DNA of 64,000 nucleotides from Porphyridium purpureum (lineage: Eukaryota; Rhodophyta; Bangiophyceae; Porphyridiales; Porphyridiaceae): NCBI GenBank assembly GCA_008690995.1, contig VRMN01000009.1, positions 310,001 to 374,000 of the forward strand, read 5' to 3'. Below the pieces are notes generated by a model, which saw only the letters and a list, made by a program, of their open reading frames with translations, was not told the origin of the DNA and searched no databases. Position 1 is the first letter of the stretch; each line of letters begins with the position of its first letter. The translations under genes and the position numbers were made by a program. Below are positions 41,140 through 49,650 of this stretch, one piece after another.

Positions 41140-41482
41140 TCAGTTATCCAATGCCCCTCCGCTTAGCTCTGGGGCGTCTCCTGTTGTGTCCTTGGGCTTC
41201 ACGGCATCCTCTGTGCTGTCGCCTGCTCGACCAGACGAAAGATTGTTGCTCTCCACCTTACTGATATCGACCGAGCTGTTCTCCGCCTTACTAGCATCAG
41301 CTGAGCTGTCCTCTGCCCTCCCCGTAGCCGCCGTGCTGTCCTGCACCTTAGAAGGCTCAGCGCCGTTACTAGTATCCCCAGTTTTTCTTTTCGCATTGGC
41401 GCGCTTGTAGTAAGTGCATTGAGCCCAAGGTGGACACGTGTCTAGGCAATGGAAGCACTCGAAGTGTGAAGAATCGAGAATA
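41140..41482 (-). pseudogene. Severed 3' part of the zinc-finger gene
   Basis: On the minus strand, the sequence directly beyond the TA target of the Tc1 element reads, without a stop, HFECFHCLDTCPPWAQC, TYYKRANAKRKTGDTS and then a Ser/Asp/Glu-rich tail down to the TGA at 41140. Its frame continues the frame of the larger 5' part across the target TA. The two CxxC-like pairs are the missing second half of the zinc-finger domain. The tail holds about five degenerate 10-residue repeats of the type DSSADASKAE. In this allele the piece has no start of its own and is probably not translated, unless the element is removed from the transcript or absent from another allele. Confidence 0.8.
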
Positions 41483-41510
41483 CAGTCCTGGCCAAGATGT
41501 TTGCAACACC
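41483..41510 (+). repeat. Left terminal inverted repeat of Tc1 element
   Basis: 28 bases identical to the reverse complement of 42998-43025, flanked outside by the TA target. Confidence 0.97.
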
Positions 41511-41753
41511 TGCATTTTGGTCCAAAAAATTGGATCTTATCGTGAAATAGCCCATTTTAATAGAAAACTTACTTTTAACTCTTTTTTTAACATTGTCAAC
41601 ATCGAGCATGACGATGAACCAAGGCGCGGCGCGCGCGTTTTTGTTTTCCCCAGACCATCAGAAGGTGCTCAAAGGATCTTCGCTCGCTGATCCATCTCGT
41701 CGTGCGCAAGCGGAGAGTCTCCAGATCGAAATTGAGCGCGCGACGGCCGAACA

Positions 41754-42770
41754 ATGGCGCCGTGGCTGTCGGAACACGAAAAAGGGCAGATCGACGCCCT
41801 TGCGGGCCAGGAGCTGTCGGTGCGAGCCATTGCGAAGGCTCTGAAGCCTCGCCCAGATCGCTCGCGACCGTCCTATGCAACTGTGAGCCGTTATCTGGCG
41901 TCAAGGGGGCGCCGAATTGTCCGCAAGAAGCCAGGTCCGAAACGGCTTTTGAGTCGCAAATCGGAACGCCGCATCATTCGCTTCGTATCTGTTGATGCAC
42001 TGACGTCCGGACAGGTGGTTCACGAGCTGCACTTGCAGTGCTCGGCCAGGACAGTGCGTCGGACGCTTCAAGCAGCAGGCTTTCTTCGCTACAAGCGAGT
42101 CTCGCGGAAACCTTCGCTGTCGTCTGACAACATCAGGAAGCGTTTGGCGTTTGCCACCGCATTCATTGCGAAACCAATGGCTTTCTGGCATCAAGTGGTC
42201 TTTTCAGACGAGAAGATTTGGAGCTGCGATGGCCCATTCGGCTCCTCGCAGCGATGGGTCGACTGTCGCGCTAAGTCAAGTTCGTACGCCAGGCGTCAGC
42301 ACTCTGGAGGTGGCAAGGTTCACATGTGGGCCGGTATGTCCCTGCGCGGCCTAACAATGGCCGTCTTCGTCGAGGGTGGCTTGAATGCCGTGAAGTATCA
42401 ACAAGTCTTGCTGGAAGCCTTGCTTCCGTTCGGCCTGGAAATGTATGACTTCAATTTCACTTTCCAGCAAGACAATGCCCCGGCACATACGGCCAACTCG
42501 ACCAAGGCGTGGCTCGACGCACTCGGCGTCACTGTGCTGCCGTGGCCTGCAAGGTCTCCGGACCTTAACCCAATTGAAAACATTTGGGGCGTCTTGTCGC
42601 GCGTGGTTTACCGAAAATGCCGCCAGTTCGCACGCGTCGCAGAACTTAAGGCTGCCGTCCTTGCGGCGTGGGCGACCGAGGCCCAAAAGTACGTAGTTCC
42701 ACTGTTGGAGTCCATGCCTCGCCGTCTTCAAGCTGTACTAGACGTGCGCGGCCACCACACCAAGTACTAA
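41754..42770 (+). CDS. Tc1/mariner transposase, DD34E
   Basis: A 338-residue cut-and-paste transposase that excises and reinserts its element at TA sites. The N-terminal 110 residues hold paired-like helix-turn-helix DNA-binding modules (LSVRAIAKALKPRPD, ATVSRYLASRG) with GRRIVRKKPGPKRL between. The catalytic triad is in VFSDEKIW (first Asp), FTFQQDNAPAHTA (second Asp) and SPDLNPIENIWG (Glu). Exactly 34 residues separate the second Asp and the Glu, the DD34E signature of the Tc1 branch. Length is typical (about 340), and no break is seen. An in-frame TGA shortly upstream fixes the start at 41754. Confidence 0.97.
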   Translation: MAPWLSEHEKGQIDALAGQELSVRAIAKALKPRPDRSRPSYATVSRYLASRGRRIVRKKPGPKRLLSRKSERRIIRFVSVDALTSGQVVHELHLQCSARTVRRTLQAAGFLRYKRVSRKPSLSSDNIRKRLAFATAFIAKPMAFWHQVVFSDEKIWSCDGPFGSSQRWVDCRAKSSSYARRQHSGGGKVHMWAGMSLRGLTMAVFVEGGLNAVKYQQVLLEALLPFGLEMYDFNFTFQQDNAPAHTANSTKAWLDALGVTVLPWPARSPDLNPIENIWGVLSRVVYRKCRQFARVAELKAAVLAAWATEAQKYVVPLLESMPRRLQAVLDVRGHHTKY

Positions 42771-42990
42771 AGTCTCATCCTTCTTGATCTTCGTGTTTCT
42801 TTCTTACGTTCCAAAACTTGCGCCTCTCGCCAATACCCCTTTTCGGTGTCTCCATTGCCCATGTGCTCTTTCCTTGCCTTTTCCTCCCGTTGGACGCTCC
42901 CCAGTGTTTCTTGGGACGTGCGATCGATTGGCGTGCTCAAAACATACCCTTGTCTATCAAGATTCTTCACTTTTACACGAATTTCTCTTT

Positions 42991-44778
42991 TTATGAGGGT
43001 GTTGCAAACATCTTGGCCAGGACTGTATGCTTCTTGGCTTCTTGCTCACCCAAATGGCGCACAAGGCATTTTTCACAGAGCAGCTTTCGGCACGTTCCGT
43101 TCTCAAAGTTCCTGCACACGACTGAAGCGCGCTTCGATGGCATGTGTCCGCAAGCGTGGCAGCTCCGACTCACAGTCTTACCCTTTTCAGTGTTTCCTCT
43201 TGATCCAGCCTCATGCTTGGGTTTCATTAGCGTTTTGCTGATCCCAACGCCACCGCTGGGGTGAGAGCCTTGGTAGGACCCGATCGGTCTTCCGGCAGAT
43301 CCCCCGAATAGAAAGGGCATTGCTTGTTGCTGCGTGCCGTAGGGCACCTGCCCCGCTGTAGCGAATGATGATATGGCCCATTCCTGAGACTGAAGCTGAG
43401 TCTGTGACGGAAACTGAGACTGGTTGTACAGCAGAGAGACACTTGGAACAGCAGTCTGGCCGTAACTCGCCATGGACTGCGCAGGCAGAGGCGAGAATCC
43501 AACCGCTGGATTCGGCCGCCAGGCTGGCTGTGCAAAAGGATTGTATGTAAGGCCTTGCTCTGCCAACGGCGCACCTTGCTCCAATGAAATACCGGTGCTC
43601 TCCGATGGCCTTAAACAGGAAAGGATGGCCTGATCCTCGCGCTTCGGAAGCGATCCGCGACTTAAGGCTTGCACATTATCGATCCCCGTGGCCTGCCTTT
43701 GATTACCAAACGCAATTGCTTTCCACGCCGCCACATTATCATAGTGGTTCGACGAGAGCCTGGCCTCAATCGTTCGCTCGACGTCGCTCGAGGTCTTTAG
43801 CGCGGCATCCATGACGCGACGCAACGACTGCAGCGAATATTGAGCGGCGGCAATGGCAATGCTCAGGTTTCTCGACAATTCATCGCTCATGCCCGCGCAC
43901 GCCTGCGACGCTACAGCCTTATCTAGCGCCTGTTGTGCAGCGGTGAGCGCCTCATACGCCTGTGCGTGGAGAGCATTCGCAGCGTCCCGCGCCTGTTCCA
44001 GCTCAGGCATGGTCACCGAATTGTTGTTGAGCAGCTTGCCGCCCTGACTGAGCTCTTGGATGCGATACATCGACTGCAAATCCCGCTCCATTCTCTCTTG
44101 CTGCGTCATCAACAATTCGTGCTTGTTCTGGCTGGCGACTTCTCCAGCGTACATGACACCCGGGCTTCTCATACTCATTGGCGGGTTCATGCTCGAAGCA
44201 AAAAACTGCGACTGCGACTGCGACTGCGACTGCGGTCGCAGTTGAGACTGTGTTTGTTGCGCCGCCAAGTTGTACTGCGGCGCGAGGTTCCTTCCCTGCA
44301 CACTGCTGTTGAGAGTTTCGTCGCTCAGTGGTCGACCTCCACCAACCGCTGGTAGACTGCTCGGCGATATGGAGCGATGCTGCGTATTTAAACCATTCAG
44401 CTGAGAAGCGGATGCCACTTGATTCACGTCCCAGCCGCCCAACGACGACGGCGCCTGTCTTATGTCCATCGGGAGTGAGCCGTCATGCGGTCGCATGTCC
44501 AGCATGGTTCCCGGCGCGGAGCTCGACTGCCTCCCAATCCCTGAAAAGGCCCCCGTACTCATCATGTTGGCGTATGCATGTGCTGATGCCATCTGCGCGT
44601 GCTGCACCGGCGGTAGCGGCTGCTGTTGATATAAGTGCTGCTGCGCTTGCAGAAACACACTTGTGCGATCTTCGTGTTGCGGCGTTCCTCGCGGAGGCGC
44701 GACGAAGACCGGATGTCTCGCAGCCGACTTGTCGCCGCCTAGTGACCCGCCGCGCACATCCATGTTGACGCTTTGCAA
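42991..44778 (-). CDS. Gln/Ser-rich protein with zf-4CXXC_R1-like finger, cut by Tc1
   Basis: 595 codons in this allele. The first 490 residues are low complexity: Gln, Ser, Met and Pro-rich, with an SQ-repeat tract (about 187-198) coded by a hexanucleotide repeat, and one helical stretch (about 255-345; ARDAANALHAQAYEALTAA). Near the end a zinc finger begins: CHACGHMPSKRASVVCRNF, then GTCRKLLCEKCLVRHLGEQE. The Cys spacing fits the zf-4CXXC_R1 domain of CDCA7 and related nuclear DNA-binding proteins. The frame enters the Tc1 terminal repeat, which supplies the last ten residues and the stop. The second half of the finger lies at 41140-41482. A chromatin or transcription role is likely for the uncut protein. 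Confidence 0.75.
   Translation of the reverse strand: MQSVNMDVRGGSLGGDKSAARHPVFVAPPRGTPQHEDRTSVFLQAQQHLYQQQPLPPVQHAQMASAHAYANMMSTGAFSGIGRQSSSAPGTMLDMRPHDGSLPMDIRQAPSSLGGWDVNQVASASQLNGLNTQHRSISPSSLPAVGGGRPLSDETLNSSVQGRNLAPQYNLAAQQTQSQLRPQSQSQSQSQFFASSMNPPMSMRSPGVMYAGEVASQNKHELLMTQQERMERDLQSMYRIQELSQGGKLLNNNSVTMPELEQARDAANALHAQAYEALTAAQQALDKAVASQACAGMSDELSRNLSIAIAAAQYSLQSLRRVMDAALKTSSDVERTIEARLSSNHYDNVAAWKAIAFGNQRQATGIDNVQALSRGSLPKREDQAILSCLRPSESTGISLEQGAPLAEQGLTYNPFAQPAWRPNPAVGFSPLPAQSMASYGQTAVPSVSLLYNQSQFPSQTQLQSQEWAISSFATAGQVPYGTQQQAMPFLFGGSAGRPIGSYQGSHPSGGVGISKTLMKPKHEAGSRGNTEKGKTVSRSCHACGHMPSKRASVVCRNFENGTCRKLLCEKCLVRHLGEQEAKKHTVLAKMFATPS
42998..43025 (-). repeat. Right terminal inverted repeat, also coding the host protein's new end
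   Basis: 28 bases matching the left end exactly. Read on the minus strand in the host frame, it encodes residues of VLAKMFATPS, followed by a TAA just inside the element. Confidence 0.95.
44205..44234. repeat. ACTGCG hexanucleotide repeat coding Ser-Gln
   Basis: Five tandem copies inside the zinc-finger gene, giving an SQ dipeptide tract on the minus strand. Confidence 0.9.
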
Positions 44779-46551
44779 GCTGTGCCACTCGCCCAGCTTA
44801 TCCGAAGCGCGTGCTTCTTTCTCTCGTTCGGCATCCGTTCCCCGCCGCCGATGTGTCGCTTAACCCCCTTCCCTCTGCATCCCTTTTCTCCGCCTCGTCG
44901 TGTTCCTCAAAGCGCACACACGGCACCCGTTCCCCTCCATATAGATAGAAAAGCGCGGTACCATGTGATCTTGCGCACGCGACTTACTACTGAGTCCTTG
45001 CCGCCGCCTTTCACGCGTCTTTCGCCGCCTTGTGCAAGCAAGGCGTCATACGTACGCACGGCATTTCATGCCTTTCATCACAGGCCGCCATACAACCTCC
45101 TGCGGGTGGAAGCTAGTCGGCCTTTCGGCCTTTCGGTCTGACGGAGCACATATAACTTTACTCCCAGTTTCTCCGACAAAATACCAGGGTTCACTTACCG
45201 TACAGGCCAGCTGGCACGCACCCACTGACCGACTTGCATGGTCGTGTGGAAGCCGCCGGCAGGTTTACAATCATACACGGCAGGTAGCGCGCCGGTACGC
45301 TCCCTTAGGCGAAGAGGAGCGTGCGTCGATGCTCCATGTAGAGCCACGTCACGATCTCGACAGATCGCGCCGCGCGCGAGTCGGCTCGCGCGGCGGAGCG
45401 TGCTGTCGTGTGAAGCATCTCAGCTCGCGCGCAACTCCCACGCCACCTGCGCGACCCGCACGCGCGTCCTTTCTGCGCAGCCGGCGCATGCGCTCGACCC
45501 TCGCAGATCACTGCACGTGGAGAGCGCTCCGTCAGGCTGCTGCTTCCCGGGAAGCCAAGCGCCCAGACATATTCGCTTCCGTCAATGCTGCGCGGTGACA
45601 AAGCAGGTGACTTGTTTTCACCATTTCAAGAAGCAACCGCGCTTCTCTCAACCACTGTTGGAGTTGCCGAGGGTGCGCGCCCTTTCAAAGGGCGGTGTCG
45701 AATCTGCGTGCAAACGTCACCAGCGGTTTTGCCAAGCTCACAATATATTCTCGCAGTGGGACGAGAGCGTACCCATTTCCCGGAGGCATACCAGGCTGTG
45801 GCTGGAGCCTGAGCATTGCGGAAGCAAAGTTGTTCCTGTCCTGTACAACACGGAGCCGTGCTTATCCACAAGCCCACCAAACTCGATCGAAGTGCATGAC
45901 CAGACGGAGTGACGGGGCTGCTCGACACCGTGAGACTTGTTTTCGCATGAGCTCTGCGATTGTGTTGCGAAACTACGCGAACCCTTCACGCGTTCCACAG
46001 CACCAGTGTGTCTTTTAAATCCTTCCCAAACCTCGCAACCCCCAAGAAGCCGGAAGAGATGGCGGGCAGCCGAGGTCAGAGGTCTGGCGTGCTACAAGTA
46101 CCCTCCCGCTGTGCATGCCTGCGCCTGCTACTGCTTCAGTGCGACGCGTCCCAGACGTGCTCACATGATGTGTCCGAGTACAGTGCGTCCACTGGACCCC
46201 CGAGCGCAACAACTGCATCAGGCCTAATTCTAAATCGCAAACCGGGGGGCGCCTTCCCAAACCGATGAGTCAGCGTTATTTTAATATTTCTTGAAATCCG
46301 GACTCGATGTTGTCTTATGGGGAGAGCCCAGTTGCCGTGCTAGTGGGACAGGATCTCCAGCGCGCATTAGTGCCGCTCAGCGCTGCGAGACCAGCGACCT
46401 GCTCGCATTTCTCCTGCAAAATATGACAGCACAAAGGCGACGCGCTCCGCGATGCCAGCGATGTGGGCGGCCGCATAAAACGCTGCTGTGGTGAGTGTGC
46501 GGAGGATTTTCCGTGTCCGCTGCAGTGGCAGGGAAAGAGCAACCGGTGACA
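44779..46551. other. Intergenic region
   Basis: About 1.8 kb between divergent genes. Plus-strand ORFs of 188 and 224 codons (45032-45598, 45238-45912) overlap each other in different frames and are rich in Arg, Ser, Cys and His. They show no family or domain, so I regard them as chance ORFs. Confidence 0.45.
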
Positions 46552-47385
46552 ATGGTGGAAACAACGCCGGCTGCGGCGCCCGTCGTAGTGGACATGGACG
46601 GAATTCAGGAGGAGGAGGAGGTTGTGGAGCTCGAGACGCACGACGACAACAGGGCTGACAACTCGTGCCTTTGCTCGCCACTCCAATGGCCTCTTTTCTG
46701 CTGCCTTAGCGCACTTATTGTCCCGGAAAAGGAGAGCGCAGTTCAGCTGTTTTGCGGCAGGTACGACGGAACCATCGAGGAGCCAGGGTGCTACTGCCGC
46801 AACTCGCTGTGTATTACAACGCGCAAAGTGAGCCTTGCAATTAAGACTATCGATCTTGTCAACACCAAGATTTTAGATTTACGCGGCAATCCCGTCATTG
46901 TGTCCGGTATTGTATCCTACCAGGTTTTCGACCCGCGTCGCGCCGCGCTCGACGTGCAGGATGTGCATCGCTATGTGGGCGACCAGGCTCCCGCAGTCCT
47001 TAAGCGGATTGTCTGCAAGTACCCATACGACTCGTCCGCCCCAGGCGAAATGTCACTGCGTGCAAACAGCGACCGCGTGTCAGCGCAACTCAAAACCGCA
47101 CTCCAGCTGCGCGTCGCCGTAGCAGGAGTCAAGATCCATTTCTTCAACCTCAACGAGCTCAGTTATGCACCCGAGATTGCCGCTACCATGCTCAAGCGCC
47201 AACAGGCACACGCTCTGGTCGATGCGCGCCGCACTCTTGTGTCGGGGGCTTCGCAAATCGCCGCTGAAGTCGCTTCGAACATGGGTGTCGAGCTGTCCGC
47301 TGCCGAGCGCGGAAAGCTGGCCGCAAACTTGATGCTTGTGCTTGTTTCGGACCGCGACGCGGTACCCACAATCTCTCTTGAGTGA
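46552..47385 (+). CDS. SPFH/band-7 domain protein
   Basis: 277 residues from MVETTPAAAPV. A Cys-rich hydrophobic patch (CLCSPLQWPLFCCLSALIV, about 40-58) may insert in the membrane or be acylated. It precedes a prohibitin/stomatin-type fold: GCYCRNSLCITTRKVSLAIK, TKILDLRGNPVIVSGIVSYQ and VFDPRRAALDVQDVHRYV (about 75-165). A helical tail (about 205-260; KRQQAHALVDARRTLVSGAS) is where SPFH proteins oligomerise. Such proteins organise membrane microdomains; plant relatives of the short hypersensitive-induced type are about 285 residues. The exact subfamily is not clear. The upstream Met (46495) adds 19 residues of no known role. Confidence 0.75.
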   Translation: MVETTPAAAPVVVDMDGIQEEEEVVELETHDDNRADNSCLCSPLQWPLFCCLSALIVPEKESAVQLFCGRYDGTIEEPGCYCRNSLCITTRKVSLAIKTIDLVNTKILDLRGNPVIVSGIVSYQVFDPRRAALDVQDVHRYVGDQAPAVLKRIVCKYPYDSSAPGEMSLRANSDRVSAQLKTALQLRVAVAGVKIHFFNLNELSYAPEIAATMLKRQQAHALVDARRTLVSGASQIAAEVASNMGVELSAAERGKLAANLMLVLVSDRDAVPTISLE

Positions 47386-48231
47386 CGCGATCAAACAACA
47401 GAGCAGAGGCACGGTGAAATAGGTAAGAGTTCTGGAAGGGACGTGGCTCGGGCGAAGGGGCGCTCAGCAGGTTTTCCGTGGTAATCGTCCTTGAATGCGA
47501 AGCCGGCCAATGTGATGAGGTGCGACCTCTGAAGGTTTGAAGGGTTGTGGTTGAAGCACTGGACGCAGTTTTTGAGTCCGAGGGTTTTATTTCGAGCCAA
47601 GGAAGGCCTAAATTATTAACAACCACCTGCCAACTTTGCGGCATTTCTTTGACCACATTAAAAGTTACGGATGATTGAGAGAAGGAAATATTCCTCCAGG
47701 CACCCAGAAGTTGAAGACGTCCCCGGCAAGCGGCCAGAATAAGCTCTTTCATACGTCACAAGGGAGCAGACCCGCATTTTTATAGAACAGAGAGACTGAG
47801 CATTCTTTTCTCGGCACGATACGTCCTGTGTAGAAGCGAAGCGAGACACACACTCCACCTACACGTGCGTGTCTTGAAGTTTGTTCCCTGCAAGCTCTTG
47901 ATGCGGCTTGATCACATTGCTCTCCACGCTTTTTGCCCCTGACTAGCACTGTTGTTCCCGCAGCGCTTGTCGACGTTTCCCGGCTCGAAAGTGCGAAGCG
48001 TGTACGTAGTTATCTTGTATGTTTTGTCGAAGATAGCGTTCCGTTACGCTCCTTGGCGTCGCCATCTGCAACGAGCTGATGATTTTCGGTTGGAAACATC
48101 CCACGTGGAAAAGACCTAAAGAAACCAACATTGCCAACAGTGAACCAACGCACGTCCTGTGCTTCAATTCCCGAGAGCGAGGGCGAAGCTTTCGGCTGTA
48201 ATTCCTGATTGGCAAGACATGAACGCACGCC
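47386..48231. other. Intergenic region between convergent genes
   Basis: 846 bases. Minus-strand ORFs here (for example 47192-47752) partly shadow the SPFH gene and match nothing known. No gene supported. Confidence 0.5.
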
Positions 48232-48927
48232 TTAATAGTCAATTGCACCAATGCGTCGCATGAAGGCAACATCGCAGCGCTGCACAAGGAACCGCTTGTA
48301 CAGTTGCGTAGTGTCCTCAGTGTTGCTCCACGGCCGCAGCGCACCAACCAGCCTCAAGTGCTCCAATGCCAGCGCACAGGTTACAGCGACGTTAAAGCTC
48401 TGCGCAAATCCGTGCATGGACACGTACACGCAGGAGTCGGCAAGCGCAATCATTTGCTGGCTCAAACCGCGTTCCTCGTTGCCAAGCAAGATAACCACGC
48501 GCTGATGCTCGTCCAGCAAGGCAGCCACCCGCGCCTCGTCCAAGTAGGCCTCCAGCGGCAAGCTGGCCGAACTTAGACTCAGAGCCACCAGGTGTGCCCC
48601 TCCTGGCATTTCACGTAGGGCACGTGCAGCGAGCTCCGGGCGATTATATCGTTGGATCGTGATATGCATGCCAGCCGAAAAAACGCCCTGAGCACTGCTC
48701 TTCCAGAAGAACGGATCAGCCGACTCGACGCAATGTAAGTGCTGTATACCAAACGAGTCCATGAGTTCCAGAATCTGCTGCGCATTGCGCGGGTCGTGCA
48801 CATTCTCCGTTAGCACATGCACAGAATCCGAGCGATGCCGCAGTACTCGCTTCACGTGCTGAACGAGCTCGGCGCCCAAGTGCGCTTCGCACTGAGCAAC
48901 GAAAAGCGATGTATCCGGTGCGTCCAT
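48232..48927 (-). CDS. SpoU/TrmH-type RNA 2'-O-methyltransferase
   Basis: 231 residues from MDAPDTSLFV. SPOUT-fold methyltransferase motifs are HVLTENVHDPRNAQQILELM with DSFGIQHLHCVE (motif 1), VVILLGNEERGLSQQMIALA (motif 2) and SCVYVSMHGFAQSFNVAVTC (motif 3, knot that binds S-adenosylmethionine). TrmH methylates G18 in the tRNA D-loop; rRNA-targeting members share the same motifs. The protein is close to bacterial TrmH in size. Its ATG overlaps the stop of the UQCC6 homologue as TGATG. The next in-frame Met lies inside motif 1, so initiation must be at or before this ATG. Translation by reinitiation from a dicistronic mRNA is therefore likely. Confidence 0.85.
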   Translation of the reverse strand: MDAPDTSLFVAQCEAHLGAELVQHVKRVLRHRSDSVHVLTENVHDPRNAQQILELMDSFGIQHLHCVESADPFFWKSSAQGVFSAGMHITIQRYNRPELAARALREMPGGAHLVALSLSSASLPLEAYLDEARVAALLDEHQRVVILLGNEERGLSQQMIALADSCVYVSMHGFAQSFNVAVTCALALEHLRLVGALRPWSNTEDTTQLYKRFLVQRCDVAFMRRIGAIDY

Positions 48928-49214
48928 CAATTCGGTGCCGCCGGTGACGCCTTGAACTCTGCTGCGCTCTGCGATGGCTCTGGCTCGGGCAAGTCCCCGC
49001 CAAGGTCAGGAAGAGTCAAGTCAGGTCGGTAGTACTTGTGAACTACCGTGGTACCCGCGAATGTGGAACCAATGCCCAGCGCAAATAAAGTCAACACGCG
49101 CCAGAGGCCCAGCCGCGAATAGATGCCCAAGTCGGTGCGCAGTTGCCGCGGCACCGCGGCCTCTTGCTGGTGCTTTTGCCGCCTCCTCTGAGCACTTCTT
49201 TGCGATTCAAACAT
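48927..49214 (-). CDS. UQCC6/BRAWNIN-like complex III assembly factor
   Basis: A 95-residue protein. The core WRVLTLFALGIGSTFAG, VVHKYYRPDLTLPDL matches the human microprotein UQCC6 (BRAWNIN, C12orf73), whose core is AGAEVVHRYYRPDLTIPEI. UQCC6 is a single-pass inner mitochondrial membrane protein needed to assemble respiratory complex III. Here the Arg/Gln-rich N-terminus (MFESQRSAQRRRQKH) could act as presequence, the hydrophobic stretch is the membrane helix, and VVHKYYRPDLTLPD faces the intermembrane space. The open frame extends to 49340, but the Met at 49214 fits family length better. It shares one base (TGATG) with the following methyltransferase. Confidence 0.8.
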   Translation of the reverse strand: MFESQRSAQRRRQKHQQEAAVPRQLRTDLGIYSRLGLWRVLTLFALGIGSTFAGTTVVHKYYRPDLTLPDLGGDLPEPEPSQSAAEFKASPAAPN

Positions 49215-49650
49215 CCTTTCTGGCGACGACAGTCGATGAAAACGGCCGACGACTTCCAGCCAAGTAAGCGGGGCTGTGACATCCTCGGTAGAATTCCAAG
49301 GCAAGGCCGCTTGGTGGTGATTACAAATTGAATGGTGCATCTAAATATTTGTTAAATTACGACGTTATCTCTTTCTCTTCTCTCTACCTACATGGCGCTG
49401 CTTTGCAAGCAGCCAGGTCAAGCGCTCGCTCGCATTCCTTCGTCTCTACCTTTCTCAGGTCTTTCCAGTCCTCGGGCCACGTGTGTGGCCCGAAATCTAA
49501 AAAACAGGGGGAAAAATAAAAATTGACGAGCAGTTCTAACCGTTCCAACCTGCATGCGGCGCTGCGCCTCCTCTGACCCACAGATTCACGTGCATACCAA
49601 ACTCAGGAACATCCAGCAATCCCACACAACCACCAAGTCAAAGTCACGTT
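49215..49650. other. Intergenic region
   Basis: 436 bases between the CCCH gene stop and the UQCC6 start, both minus strand. Nothing recognised. Confidence 0.5.

Larger units (their letters stand above)
41483..43025 (+). mobile_element. Complete Tc1/mariner DNA transposon, 1543 bp
   Basis: The element has perfectly matching 28-base terminal inverted repeats (41483-41510 and 42998-43025, beginning CAGTCCTGGC), a flanking TA duplication (41481-41482 and 43026-43027), and one intact 338-codon transposase. Perfect ends and an open transposase argue for a recent insertion. It lies inside a host zinc-finger gene on the opposite strand. Confidence 0.97.

Noticed and set aside
45032-45912. Two overlapping plus-strand ORFs of 188 and 224 codons
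   Set aside because: Arg/Ser/Cys/His-rich, no domain, overlapping in different frames; expected by chance at this GC content.
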